From assembly GCF_016862315.1 (NCBI RefSeq), contig NZ_BOMS01000134.1, positions 21,856 to 85,855 of the forward strand: a stretch of 64,000 nucleotides of DNA, written 5' to 3'. Positions within the stretch are counted from its first letter, which is position 1; every line of letters begins with the position of its first letter. Position numbers and translations under genes: made by a program. Shown here piece after piece: positions 8,426 through 17,962 of this stretch. The DNA is from Actinoplanes palleronii (GTDB lineage Bacteria; Actinomycetota; Actinomycetes; Mycobacteriales; Micromonosporaceae). Below the pieces are notes generated by a model. It was not told the DNA's origin, searched no databases, and saw only the letters and a list, made by a program, of their open reading frames with translations.

Positions 8426-9033
8426 CCGACAAGACCGTGCTGGACGAGCAGGTGGACGCGCGGGCGCCGTGGTCGGCGATCGTGCGGGCCGGGCAGGTGC
8501 TGGACATCGTCGACCTCAAGGGCAATCAGGCGGTCGACTGCCTGCTCTACAACGCCGACGACACCAGCGAGCGGTACTCCGCGCCGGACACCGTCGCGGC
8601 GCAGGGCAACATCTTCCTGACCGCCGGCAGCGTGCTGCGCTCCAGCGAGGGACGGCCGCTGATGACCGTGGTCGCCGACGAGGTCGGCCGGCACGACACG
8701 GTCGGCGGGGCGTGCAGCCGCGAGTCGAACACCCTGCGGTACGGCCAGCACACCAAGCACCAGCACGCCTGCGTGGAGAACTTCCTGATCGAGGGCAGTC
8801 GCTGGGGCCTGGGCAAACGCGACCTGGTCAGCAACATCAACTGGTACATGAACGTGCCGGTCGACCCGGACGGCAGCCTCGGCATCGTGGACGGGATCTC
8901 CGCGCCGGGCCTGCGGATCTCGCTGCGCGCCGAGAGGGACGTGCTGGTGCTGATCTCGAACTGCCCGCAGATCAACAACCCGTGCAACGGCTTCGACCCG
9001 ACACCGGTCCGCATGATCATTACGGGGGACTGA
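8419..9033 (+). CDS. DUF1989 urea-carboxylase-associated protein (second deiminase subunit candidate)
   Basis: 204-aa DUF1989 paralogue of the preceding gene. It carries DLKGNQAVDCLLYNADD, GGACSRESNTLRYGQHTKH and a C-terminal Cys-rich NCPQINNPCNGFDPTPVR, which is likely to contribute metal or active-site residues. The GTG at 8419 overlaps the end of the preceding gene, so the two are translationally coupled and probably form one heteromeric enzyme. The carboxylase gene follows after 4 bases. Confidence 0.82.
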   Translation: MLTDKTVLDEQVDARAPWSAIVRAGQVLDIVDLKGNQAVDCLLYNADDTSERYSAPDTVAAQGNIFLTAGSVLRSSEGRPLMTVVADEVGRHDTVGGACSRESNTLRYGQHTKHQHACVENFLIEGSRWGLGKRDLVSNINWYMNVPVDPDGSLGIVDGISAPGLRISLRAERDVLVLISNCPQINNPCNGFDPTPVRMIITGD

Positions 9034-9037
9034 GAAG

Positions 9038-12000
9038 ATGTTCGACACCCTGCTGGTCGCCAACCGCGGTGAGATCGCGTGCCGGATCATCCGCACCGCC
9101 GCGCGGATGGGACTCAAGACCGTGGCCGTGTTCTCGGACGCGGACCGCGCCGCACCGCACGTGCGGATGGCCGACGTGGCGGTGCGGCTCGGGCCGGCGC
9201 CGGCCCGCGACAGCTACCTGCGGGTGGACCGGGTGCTCGACGCGGCGCTGTCCACCGGCGCCGGCGCCGTGCACCCGGGTTACGGGTTCCTGTCCGAGGA
9301 CGCCGGGTTCGCCACCGCCGTCGAACAGGCCGGACTGCTGTTCGTCGGGCCGACACCCGCGCAGCTGACCGCGTTCGGGGCCAAGCACACGGCGCGGGCC
9401 CTGGCCGCCGACGCCGGGGTGCCGATGATCGAGGGGACCGGGCTGCTGTCCGGTCTCGATCAGGCCTTGGCCGAGGCGGAGCGGATCGGCTACCCGGTCA
9501 TGGTCAAGGCGACCGGCGGTGGTGGCGGCATCGGGATGCAGGCCTGCGCCGATCAAGCAGCGTTGATCGAGGCCTACGACCGGGTCGAGCGCCTGGCCGT
9601 GGCCAGCTTCGGCAGCGGCGGGGTGTTCCTGGAGCGTTTCGTGCAGCGCGCCCGCCACGTCGAGGTGCAGGTCTTCGGGGACGGCGCCGGTCGGGTCGTG
9701 GCACTCGGCGACCGGGACTGCAGCCTGCAACGCCGCAACCAGAAGGTGATCGAGGAGGCGCCCGCGCCCGGCCTCCCGGCGTCGCTCCGCGATCAGCTTC
9801 AGGCAAAAGCGGTCGCGCTCTGCGAGTCGGTGCGGTACCGGTCGGCGGGCACTGTCGAGTTCGTCTACGACGCGGAGCGGGAGCAGGCCTCGTTCCTCGA
9901 GGTGAACGCGCGGCTGCAGGTCGAGCACCCGGTGACCGAGGAGATCTTCGGGATCGACCTGGTCGAGTGGATGCTGCGGCTGGCCGGCGGTGACTCCGGG
10001 TTCCTTGACACGCCACTGACGGCGGCCGGGGTGGCCGTCGAGGCGCGCGTCTATGCGGAGGATCCGACGCTGGGCCACCGCCCGAGCGCCGGCCTGATCA
10101 CCAACGCCGAGTTCCCGGCCGAGCCGCGAGCCGACGTCGAGTCTCCGGCGGAGGTGCGCGTCGACGGCTGGGTCGAGGCCGGCACCGAGGTGTCCACGGC
10201 GTACGACCCGATGCTCGCCAAAATCATCGTGGCCGCTCCGACGCGCGCTCTCGCGTACCGGAAATTGGGCGAAGCCCTGAGGACCACCCGCATCGACGGC
10301 ATCGAGACCAACCTCGGTCTTCTCCGGGCCGCGGCAGCGGACCCGCAGGTCCTGGCGGCGACCCACTCGACCGCGACCCTCGCCGGAGTCCACGACGAGG
10401 AACCCCGGATCGTGGTGGAGCGGCCCGGCACGATGACCACCGTGCAGGACTGGCCGGGGCGGGTCGGGCTGTGGGAGGTCGGGGTGCCGCCGAGCGGGCC
10501 GATGGACGACCTGTCGTTCCGGCTGGGGAACCGGGCGCTCGGCAACGACGAGGGCGCACCCGGGTTGGAGTGCACGGTTGACGGTCCGGTGCTGCGGTTC
10601 AGTGCGGAAACCACGGTGTGCGTGACCGGGGCGGCCGTGCCGGTGACCGTGGACGGGATGCGGGTGGCGCGGTGGGAGCCGGTCGTCGTGCCCGCCGGGG
10701 GAGTGCTCGAGGTGGGGAAGGCGGTCGACGGCGGGCTGCGGGCCTATGTCCTGTTCGCCGGCGGGCTGGATGTGCCGTCCTACCTGGGCAGCGCGGCGAC
10801 GTTCACGCTCGGACAGTTCGGCGGGCACGGCGGGCGGGCGCTGCGGGTCGGCGACGTGCTCCGGACCGTGGCGTCAGAAAACGTCGGCGACGTGCTCCGG
10901 ACCGCGACCCGGTTGCGGGTATCGGCTGGCTCTCAGGGGTGTCTCAGCACCGCTGAGACACCCCTGAGGCCCAGCCAGGGTCGAGACGAGCGGCCGGTCA
11001 TCCGCCGCGACTGGCAGATCCGGGTCACCGAGGGGCCGCACGCCGCCCCGGAATTCTTCCTCCGCGAGGACCTCGACGCGTTCTACGCCGCGCAGTGGGA
11101 GGTGCACTTCAACTCGGCGCGCACCGGCGTCCGCCTGATCGGCCCGAAACCGCGCTGGGCGCGCGCCGACGGCGGCGAGGCAGGCCTGCACCCGTCCAAC
11201 ATCCACGACACCCCCTACTCGGTCGGCGCGATCGACTTCACCGGTGACGTGCCGATCCTGCTCGGCCCGGACGGACCCAGCCTCGGCGGTTTCGTCTGCC
11301 CGGCCACCGTGATCACATCCGAGCGCTGGAAGCTCGGTCAGCTCACCCCGGGTGACACCGTGCGGTTCGTACCGGTGTCCGACATCGATTTCACCCCGCT
11401 GATCCGCGTGGTCGACGACGGCATCCTGGCCCGCGACGACGAGGTCACCTACCGGCGTTCCGGCGACGACAACCTGCTCGTCGAGTACGGCCCGATGACC
11501 CTCGACCTGGGCCTGCGGATGCGCGCGCACGCCCTGCAGGACCGGTTGCGCGCCGAGGGCCTGCCCGGCGTCGTCGACCTCACCCCGGGCATCCGCTCGC
11601 TGCAGATCCACGTCGACCCGGCGGTGCTGCCGGTGCGAACCCTGCTCGACGTGGTCCGGTCGCTGGAACTGCCGGACAGCCTCGAGGTGCCCAGCCGGGT
11701 CGTGCACCTGCCGCTGTCCTGGGACGACCCGGCGACCCGGGAAGCGATCGCGCGGTACATGGCCGGGGTCCGCGACGACGCGCCCTGGTGCCCGTGGAAC
11801 ATCGAGTTCATCCGCCGGGTGAACGGCCTCGACAGCGTCGACGACGTGTACCGGACCGTTTTCGACGCCAGCTATCTGGTGCTCGGGCTCGGCGATGTCT
11901 ACCTGGGTGCACCGGTGGCCACCCCGCTCGATCCGCGCCATCGCCTGGTGACCACCAAGTACAACCCGGCGCGCACCTGGACGCCGGAGAACGCGGTCGG

Positions 12001-12631
12001 GATCGGCGGCGCGTACCTGTGCGTCTACGGCATGGAGGGGCCGGGCGGGTACCAGTTCGTCGGCCGTACCGTGCAGGTGTGGTCGCGGTGGCAGCGCGAG
12101 ACGCCGTACCTGCTGCGGCACTTCGACCGGATCCAGTGGTACCCGGTCGGCGCCGAGGAACTGCTCGACCTGCGGGCCGACATGGCCGCCGGGCGGCACC
12201 GGCTGCGGATCGAGGACGGCACGTTCCGGCTCGCCGACCACGAGCGGTTCCTGACCGAGAATGCCCCGTCGATCGCGGAGTTCCAGACCCGGCAGGCGGC
12301 CGCTTTCGGTCAGGAGCGCGCGGACTGGGCGGCGGCCGGGGAGTTCGACCCGCGGCCGGAGCCCGCCACGCCACCGCCGGCCGGTGAGGTGACCGTGCCG
12401 GAGGGCGGGACGCTGGTCGAGGCGCCGTTCACGTCCAGCGTGTGGCGCCTCGACGTGCGGCCCGGCGACACCGTCGTGGCCGGGCAGCCGCTGCTCGCCC
12501 TGGAGGCGATGAAGCTCGAGACCGTCGTCACCGCGCCCGCCGCCGGGGTGGTCGCGCAGATTCTGGTCAGCCCCGGTGCGCAGGTCGCGCCCGGGAGTCC
12601 CCTCGTCGTTCTCGCCGGAAGGGCATCTTGA
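9038..12631 (+). CDS. biotin-dependent urea/guanidine carboxylase
   Basis: 1197-aa single-chain carboxylase. Order: ATP-grasp biotin carboxylase (residues 1 to about 455; GGGGGIGMQ glycine loop near 160, VNARLQVEHPVTEE), KipA/AHS2-type carboxyltransferase (from about 457, RPGTMTTVQDWPGRVG), KipI/AHS1-type domain (from about 800, GDDNLLVEYGPM) and a biotinyl domain with the EAMKLE motif, biotin on Lys about 1159. With ATP and bicarbonate it carboxylates urea to allophanate or guanidine to carboxyguanidine. The adjacent DUF1989 pair favours guanidine. Length is normal for the family. Oddities: a 36-bp tandem duplication (10847-10904) and a 53-bp palindromic element (10924-10976), both in frame in the AHS2 region. 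Confidence 0.9.
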   Translation: MFDTLLVANRGEIACRIIRTAARMGLKTVAVFSDADRAAPHVRMADVAVRLGPAPARDSYLRVDRVLDAALSTGAGAVHPGYGFLSEDAGFATAVEQAGLLFVGPTPAQLTAFGAKHTARALAADAGVPMIEGTGLLSGLDQALAEAERIGYPVMVKATGGGGGIGMQACADQAALIEAYDRVERLAVASFGSGGVFLERFVQRARHVEVQVFGDGAGRVVALGDRDCSLQRRNQKVIEEAPAPGLPASLRDQLQAKAVALCESVRYRSAGTVEFVYDAEREQASFLEVNARLQVEHPVTEEIFGIDLVEWMLRLAGGDSGFLDTPLTAAGVAVEARVYAEDPTLGHRPSAGLITNAEFPAEPRADVESPAEVRVDGWVEAGTEVSTAYDPMLAKIIVAAPTRALAYRKLGEALRTTRIDGIETNLGLLRAAAADPQVLAATHSTATLAGVHDEEPRIVVERPGTMTTVQDWPGRVGLWEVGVPPSGPMDDLSFRLGNRALGNDEGAPGLECTVDGPVLRFSAETTVCVTGAAVPVTVDGMRVARWEPVVVPAGGVLEVGKAVDGGLRAYVLFAGGLDVPSYLGSAATFTLGQFGGHGGRALRVGDVLRTVASENVGDVLRTATRLRVSAGSQGCLSTAETPLRPSQGRDERPVIRRDWQIRVTEGPHAAPEFFLREDLDAFYAAQWEVHFNSARTGVRLIGPKPRWARADGGEAGLHPSNIHDTPYSVGAIDFTGDVPILLGPDGPSLGGFVCPATVITSERWKLGQLTPGDTVRFVPVSDIDFTPLIRVVDDGILARDDEVTYRRSGDDNLLVEYGPMTLDLGLRMRAHALQDRLRAEGLPGVVDLTPGIRSLQIHVDPAVLPVRTLLDVVRSLELPDSLEVPSRVVHLPLSWDDPATREAIARYMAGVRDDAPWCPWNIEFIRRVNGLDSVDDVYRTVFDASYLVLGLGDVYLGAPVATPLDPRHRLVTTKYNPARTWTPENAVGIGGAYLCVYGMEGPGGYQFVGRTVQVWSRWQRETPYLLRHFDRIQWYPVGAEELLDLRADMAAGRHRLRIEDGTFRLADHERFLTENAPSIAEFQTRQAAAFGQERADWAAAGEFDPRPEPATPPPAGEVTVPEGGTLVEAPFTSSVWRLDVRPGDTVVAGQPLLALEAMKLETVVTAPAAGVVAQILVSPGAQVAPGSPLVVLAGRAS
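10847..10904 (+). repeat. 36-bp-period in-frame direct duplication inside carboxylase gene
   Basis: A 22-base stretch coding VGDVLRT is repeated exactly at 10847-10868 and 10883-10904, 36 bases (12 codons) apart, so the protein reads VGDVLRTVASENVGDVLRT. It ends 19 bases before the palindromic element. Confidence 0.85.
10924..10976. repeat. palindromic element, copy 1 (inside carboxylase CDS)
   Basis: 25-base arms (GGCTGG, six bases, GGGGTGTCTC, then more) with two mismatches around a 3-base loop. It has the same architecture as copies 2 and 3: GGCTGG-N6-GGGGTGTCTC-N9-GAGACACCCC-N6-CCAGCC. The reading frame stays open and the element is translated as about residues 629-647 (within SAGSQGCLSTAETPL). 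Confidence 0.9.
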
Positions 12632-14274
12632 TGACTCCACAGGACCGTGTCCGGGCCGCTTTCGATCAGCTCGCCCTCGAGGAGCGGCCGGAGGCATGGA
12701 TCACGCTGCGCTCTCTCGAGGCGGTGCTCGCGGACGCCGTCGTGGTCGAGGCCCGCCTCGCGGCGGGCGAGGAGCTGCCACTCGCCGGGAGGTTGGTGGC
12801 GGTCAAGGACAACATCGACGTTGCGGAGCTGCCGACGACGGCCGCCTGCCCATCGTACGAATATCAGCCCCTGATCTCCGCCCCCGCCGTGCAACGGCTC
12901 GTCGACGCGGGGGCGATCGTGCTCGGCAAGACCAATCTGGATCAGTTCGCGACCGGTCTGGTCGGCACCCGCAGCCCGTACGGCGCGGTCCGCGACGTGC
13001 GGGACCCGTCGCGGGTGTCCGGCGGCTCCAGCTCCGGGTCCGCCGTCGTGGTGGCGCTGGGCATCGTGGACCTGGCGCTGGGCACCGACACGGCCGGCTC
13101 CGGGCGGGTCCCGGCCGCGTTCCAGCAGATCGTCGGGATCAAACCGTCGCTCGGGCTGGTGCCGACCACCGGCGTCGTGCCGGCCTGCCGCAGCCTCGAC
13201 TGTGTGACGATCTTCGCCCGGACGCTGGCCGAGGGCCGCCAGGCGATCGCGATCATGGCCGATCCGGTGTGGCCGGCCGACGCCCCGCTGGCCGCGCCGC
13301 CGCACCCGATCGTCGCGGTGCCGGACCGCTCCGAGTTGACCGGGATGTCACCGGACTGGCTCGACGCCTTCGAGCAGGCGGCGAAAACCCTGGAAACCGC
13401 CGGGGCACGGTTGCGCCCGATCCGTCTCGGACCGTTTCTGGCCGCGGCCAAGCTGTTGTACGAGGGCGGCTTCGTCGCGGAGCGCTACGCGGCGGTCGGC
13501 GCGTTCCTGGACACCGCACCGGCCGATGTCGATCCGGTCGTCGGCGCGATCATCACGGGGGCCCGGGACATCCCCGCGCATGTGCTGGTCGCCGACACCG
13601 AGCGCCTCGAAACGCTGCGCCGCGAGGCGATGGCCGAGTGGGGTGACGCCGACGCGCTGCTGCTGCCGACCGCGCCGATCCACCCGACGATCGCCGAGGT
13701 GGCCGCGGACCCGGTCGGGGTGAACGCGCGGGTCGGCACGTACACGAACTTCTGCAACCTGTTCGACCTGGCCGCCGTCGCCGTGCCGGCCGGGATCGGG
13801 GTGCAGGTGATCACGCGCGGGTTCGCCGACGCGGTGGCCCTGGACATCGCCGCGATGCTGACCGGGGTGCCGTCACCCGGCGGCTACGCCGGCGGGCTGC
13901 CGCTGCTCGTGGTCGGCGCGCACCTGAGCGGCCAGCCGCTCAACCACCAGCTCACCTCGGCCGGCGCGCGCCTGATCGGCCGGGTCGACACCGCCCCGGA
14001 GTACCGGCTCTACGCGCTGCCCAGCACCCCGCCGAAGCCCGGCCTGGTGCGGGTTGCCGAGGGTGGCGCGGCGGTCGAGGGGGAGCTGTGGGAGCTACCG
14101 CCGGCCGCGCTGGGGCCGTTCCTGGCCGCGCTGCCGTCACCGATGGTGCTGGGCAAGGTCGGCCTCGCCGACGGCACCTCGGTCACCGGCTTTCTCTGCG
14201 AGACGAGCGCGGTCGCCGGCGCCCCCGACATCACCGGGTACGGCGGTTGGCGCAGCTATCGGGCATCGCGGTGA
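12631..14274 (+). CDS. atzF: allophanate hydrolase
   Basis: 547-aa amidase-signature enzyme that hydrolyses allophanate to ammonia and CO2, the last step of the pathway encoded upstream. The catalytic Lys lies in VAVKDNID (about residue 59) and the Ser-cisSer loop is GGSSSGS (131-137). TAPIHPTIAEV and the C-terminal domain from about residue 430 (LPLLVVGAHLSGQPLNHQL ...) are typical of AtzF/DUR1,2-like allophanate hydrolases rather than generic amidases. The ATG shares one base with the carboxylase stop (TGATG), so the two are coupled. Confidence 0.92.
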   Translation: MTPQDRVRAAFDQLALEERPEAWITLRSLEAVLADAVVVEARLAAGEELPLAGRLVAVKDNIDVAELPTTAACPSYEYQPLISAPAVQRLVDAGAIVLGKTNLDQFATGLVGTRSPYGAVRDVRDPSRVSGGSSSGSAVVVALGIVDLALGTDTAGSGRVPAAFQQIVGIKPSLGLVPTTGVVPACRSLDCVTIFARTLAEGRQAIAIMADPVWPADAPLAAPPHPIVAVPDRSELTGMSPDWLDAFEQAAKTLETAGARLRPIRLGPFLAAAKLLYEGGFVAERYAAVGAFLDTAPADVDPVVGAIITGARDIPAHVLVADTERLETLRREAMAEWGDADALLLPTAPIHPTIAEVAADPVGVNARVGTYTNFCNLFDLAAVAVPAGIGVQVITRGFADAVALDIAAMLTGVPSPGGYAGGLPLLVVGAHLSGQPLNHQLTSAGARLIGRVDTAPEYRLYALPSTPPKPGLVRVAEGGAAVEGELWELPPAALGPFLAALPSPMVLGKVGLADGTSVTGFLCETSAVAGAPDITGYGGWRSYRASR

Positions 14275-14403
14275 GGCACCGAATACGCAGATTGCGGTAA
14301 TCCGACACGCCGGAATGGGCCTCCGTCGTGTCATCGCCTTGTTCTTCCCCGCCGGCCGGGGATAATTCGTATTCCTACCCGGTCCCGTCATAAGGGTGGC
14401 GCG

Positions 14404-17400
14404 GTGGATACGAAAAAATCAACGTCGGCGCCTGTCGTGCGAGATGATGTCGATTCGTTTCAAGAACGTCTGGACATGGTCCGGGTCGCCTGCTCGGCGG
14501 CGTTGTCGTTGGATGAACTGGTCACCATTGCGGTCGCCCAGGCGAAGGCGGCCACCCGCGCCGCCGCCGGCATCCTGTTCCTGCTCGACGGGGACGAACT
14601 GGTGGTGGCGGCCGGTGACGGCTACCCCGCCGAGCTGATGAACACCTGGTCGCGCTTCGCACTGTCGGCCGACACCCCGGCCAGTAGCGTCGTGCGGAAC
14701 CGGCGGGCAGAATGGTTCTCCGATCCGGCGGAGAAGGCCCGCCGCTATCCTGACCAGGCGCCGAAACGGACCGGATTCAACGCGCTCGCGGCGCTGCCGA
14801 TCAATTCTCGTCGATCGACACTTGGAGTATTGGGGATCTCTTTCCGGCATCCCCGGGAGTTCGCCCCGGTCGAACGGCTCTTCCTGCTCATGCTGGCCGA
14901 CCAGGTCGGCATCGCCCTGGCCCGGATCCTCGATGCCGGTCACGGCGACGGCGTTCTCCACCGCACGCGGCTCGCGGATCCGGTGCGCCGCCGAGCGGTG
15001 ACCGACGCCATGTCGGCCGTCGACGCGGCCCGGGCCACCATCGACGGTGCCACCGCGCTGGCACGGACGATCTGCGACGCGGACAGGGTTCACCTGTCGC
15101 TGATCGGCGACGAGTGGACGCCGGCGGCCGGGTCCGGCGCCGCACCCGGGAGCGGACCCGCCAGCCCGGTCGCCGTGCCGTTGTGCGCCGTGACGAATTC
15201 CCCGCACGCCCCGTTGACCATCGCCGCCTCGTCGGCCGCAGGCCGGCTGCCGGCGCCGTGCGGTGGCACCGAGACCTACCTCGGCGCACCGGTGTCGGTC
15301 CGGGGCGTGGTGGTCGGAGCGCTCTGCGTCTGCGGCGGGCATCCCCGTGCCTGGTCCGACCGGCAGCGGGAGTTGATGGACGTGCTCGCGGCGGGGATCG
15401 GCACCGAGCTGACGCTGCGCAGCCGTGCCGCCCGTGAGGGGCGGCTGCTGCGGTCCGTCGAGACTCGCACCCGGCTGCGTGACCGGTTGGCGGCAGCCGG
15501 GAGCGTGAGCCAGGTCGCGGGCGCACTGCTGGAGGCGGTGGCGGATGTCGACGGTGTCGTCGGGGCGGCGGTCACGGTCTGCGACGAACAGGCCGGCATG
15601 CGGCATCACCAGGCGCGGTGCTCCGATTCCGCCGTCGCCGCGGCTCTCGGCGTGCTCGCGGCCCAGCCACCTGGCCCGGACGGTGTGCTCAACCGGTCAC
15701 TGTCGCTCAGCGACCTGATCGACGAGCTCCTGGGAGACGCCTCCCCTCTGGTCGAGATAGGTGCTCGGAGAGCGGAGCTCGTGCGGATGCCGGGCCGGCT
15801 GACGACCGGTTGGCTGGCGGTCGCCCTCGAGGATCGGGCGGACACCGAACCGGCGCGCCGCGACCTGATCGACCTGGCCCACCTCGGTGGCGTGGCCTTC
15901 GACCAGACGGCGATGCAGGAGCGCCACCAGCTGGCCACCGGCAGGGCGGCCTTCCTGGCCGCTGCCTCGGCGCACCTGGAGGCGTCACTCGACATCGACG
16001 AGACGCTGCAGCGAATGACCCGGATCGCGGTGCCCGCCCTCGCCGAGGGCTGCCTGGTCTTCCTGGCCGACCCGGGCGGTCTGCGGCTGGCGGCCGCCAG
16101 CCATCTGGACATCCGGGTGGAGAAGCGGATCAAGGCGGAGCTGGGCGCCGACCCCGCCTTTCTCCGGATCGCGGAGTCGGCGCTGGCCGAACCGGTGGCC
16201 ACCGGGGACGACCTGCCGGGCTGGCTGCGGGCGGAACGGGTGCGCTCGACACCGCTGCGGGGCCGGGGCAGGCTCGTCGGGCTGATAACGCTGCTGGACG
16301 CGCCCTCGGACGGGCTGCCCCACCTGGCCGACGACACCCTGATGGCCGACCTCGCCATACACGCCGCCATCACGATCGACAACGCGCTGCTCTACGCCAA
16401 GCGTTCCGCGGATCTGGCCGCGCTGCAGTACCGGCTGCTGCCGCCGCGCCTACCGCTGCTGCCGGAGTTCGATGTCGCGGCCCACTACCAGGCCGGCGAC
16501 CGGTCGCTCGACGTCGGTGGCGACTTCTACGATGTCATCACCCTGGCCGAGGACCGCCGGGTCTTCATGATCGGTGATGTCTGCGGTCGCGGCGCGGCCG
16601 CCGCCTCGATCACCGGCCTGGCCCGGGCCGTGCTGCGCACCGTCATCCAGGAGGGTGCCTCACCGGCCCAGGCGTTGCAGCGCCTCAACGAGGCCATGCG
16701 GACGGCGGGTGACCGCGGTGAACTCTGCACCGCCGTGGTGGTGCGGATCGACGGACGCGGCGACGAGTGCCACCTGACGGCGGCGGTCGGCGGCCATCCC
16801 CTTCCCCTGCTGCGCCGGGCCGGGGACACCACCGAGATCGGCCGGCACGGACCGATGCTCGGGCTGCTCGCCTCCCCGGTCTTCCATGAGGTCAGCCTGC
16901 CGTTGGCCGGTGATGACGTGGTCCTGCTGTATACCGACGGGATCACCGAGTCGCGGCGCGGCGATGAGTTCTTCGGCTCCCGCCTGGTGACCGCCGTGAC
17001 CGAGGCCGGGCAGTCCGCGGAGCAGGTCATCACGGTCGCCATGGATCGGGTCGAGCTGTTCCGCGACGAGAGCAACGACGACATCGCCATGCTCGCGGTA
17101 CGGCCCCGGGGACGGTCGCTGGCCGGGATCGAGTTGCCGGATCTGACCGGACCGTCCGCCCAGCCGGCCGTGCGCGCCTTGATCAGCCGGGTCCTGGCCG
17201 ATCATGAAGCGGCCCGGAGAAACCTGTGCCGCCGGCTCGCCGTCCTGATGACCCTGGTGCCGCCGTCGGTGACCGGCCCGGTCCACGTCGGTGTGCTGAA
17301 GTTGCCGGGACGGTGGCGGGTGGAGATCACCCGGGTGATACCGCCCGATGGCCCGGTGGCGGGTGCGCGGGGGCCGTCCCGGACGGTGCCCGGTGCCCTC

Positions 17401-17460
17401 GACCAGGTACGGCACGGGATGCAGGTCATGGCGTCCATCGAAGTGGTGAGCGCGTCATGA
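14404..17460 (+). CDS. multi-GAF SpoIIE/PP2C serine phosphatase (RsbU-like)
   Basis: 1018-aa cytoplasmic sensor phosphatase. About four GAF-like modules occupy residues 15-170, 195-345, 350-500 and 510-665. A SpoIIE/PP2C catalytic domain follows at about 675-900 with LDVGGDFYDV, MIGDVCGRGAAAA, LLYTDGITESR and SNDDIAML, which supply the metal-binding aspartates. A further 110-residue tail has no obvious domain. Such proteins dephosphorylate anti-sigma-factor antagonists in partner-switching pathways. The GTG at 14404 follows AAGGGTGG. The stop overlaps the receiver gene (ATGA). Confidence 0.88.
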   Translation: MDTKKSTSAPVVRDDVDSFQERLDMVRVACSAALSLDELVTIAVAQAKAATRAAAGILFLLDGDELVVAAGDGYPAELMNTWSRFALSADTPASSVVRNRRAEWFSDPAEKARRYPDQAPKRTGFNALAALPINSRRSTLGVLGISFRHPREFAPVERLFLLMLADQVGIALARILDAGHGDGVLHRTRLADPVRRRAVTDAMSAVDAARATIDGATALARTICDADRVHLSLIGDEWTPAAGSGAAPGSGPASPVAVPLCAVTNSPHAPLTIAASSAAGRLPAPCGGTETYLGAPVSVRGVVVGALCVCGGHPRAWSDRQRELMDVLAAGIGTELTLRSRAAREGRLLRSVETRTRLRDRLAAAGSVSQVAGALLEAVADVDGVVGAAVTVCDEQAGMRHHQARCSDSAVAAALGVLAAQPPGPDGVLNRSLSLSDLIDELLGDASPLVEIGARRAELVRMPGRLTTGWLAVALEDRADTEPARRDLIDLAHLGGVAFDQTAMQERHQLATGRAAFLAAASAHLEASLDIDETLQRMTRIAVPALAEGCLVFLADPGGLRLAAASHLDIRVEKRIKAELGADPAFLRIAESALAEPVATGDDLPGWLRAERVRSTPLRGRGRLVGLITLLDAPSDGLPHLADDTLMADLAIHAAITIDNALLYAKRSADLAALQYRLLPPRLPLLPEFDVAAHYQAGDRSLDVGGDFYDVITLAEDRRVFMIGDVCGRGAAAASITGLARAVLRTVIQEGASPAQALQRLNEAMRTAGDRGELCTAVVVRIDGRGDECHLTAAVGGHPLPLLRRAGDTTEIGRHGPMLGLLASPVFHEVSLPLAGDDVVLLYTDGITESRRGDEFFGSRLVTAVTEAGQSAEQVITVAMDRVELFRDESNDDIAMLAVRPRGRSLAGIELPDLTGPSAQPAVRALISRVLADHEAARRNLCRRLAVLMTLVPPSVTGPVHVGVLKLPGRWRVEITRVIPPDGPVAGARGPSRTVPGALDQVRHGMQVMASIEVVSAS

Positions 17461-17867
17461 CCGAGCGCCGGTCCGTCCTGGTGGTGGAGGACAACGAGAT
17501 CGACCTGGAGGTGATCGTACGGGCGCTGCGGCGGTGGGAGCCCGACCTGCGCGTGGATGCGCTCGCCGACGGTGACGAGGTCGTGCCCTGGCTGTTGCGA
17601 GCGGTGCGGCTGCCCCGGCTGATGCTGCTCGACCTCGGCCTCGTCGGCAGGAACGGCCGTGCGGTGCTCAGAGACATCCGCCGGGAGCCGGTGCTCGCGG
17701 AACTGGCCGTCGTGGTGTTGACCAGCTCCACCGATCCGCGCGATGTGGACGAATGCTACGCGGCCGGCGCGAACGGGTACCTGGTGAAGTCGATCGACAT
17801 CGCGTTGCTGCAGTCGACGCTGATCGCGGGGGTCACCTACTGGATGAGACACCCGATCGCGTCCTGA
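17457..17867 (+). CDS. CheY-like response regulator receiver (Rcp1 type)
   Basis: 136-aa stand-alone receiver domain. Acidic pocket VVEDNEIDLEV, phospho-Asp in LMLLDLGLVGRNG, Thr/Ser in VVVLTSSTD and Lys in ANGYLVKSID are all present, with no output domain. The N-terminal EDNEID and the small size match the Rcp1-like group. Its ATG overlaps the stop of the SpoIIE phosphatase gene, so it probably acts in the same pathway. Confidence 0.9.
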   Translation: MTERRSVLVVEDNEIDLEVIVRALRRWEPDLRVDALADGDEVVPWLLRAVRLPRLMLLDLGLVGRNGRAVLRDIRREPVLAELAVVVLTSSTDPRDVDECYAAGANGYLVKSIDIALLQSTLIAGVTYWMRHPIAS

Positions 17868-17962
17868 AGACCGGAGCCGGCGACCACCGGGACGGTGGAA
17901 CGCGGCTGCGCTATCTTCACTCCGGCGGCTTCTTCCGCCAGCGGACCGGAGGTGTCAGGGGC

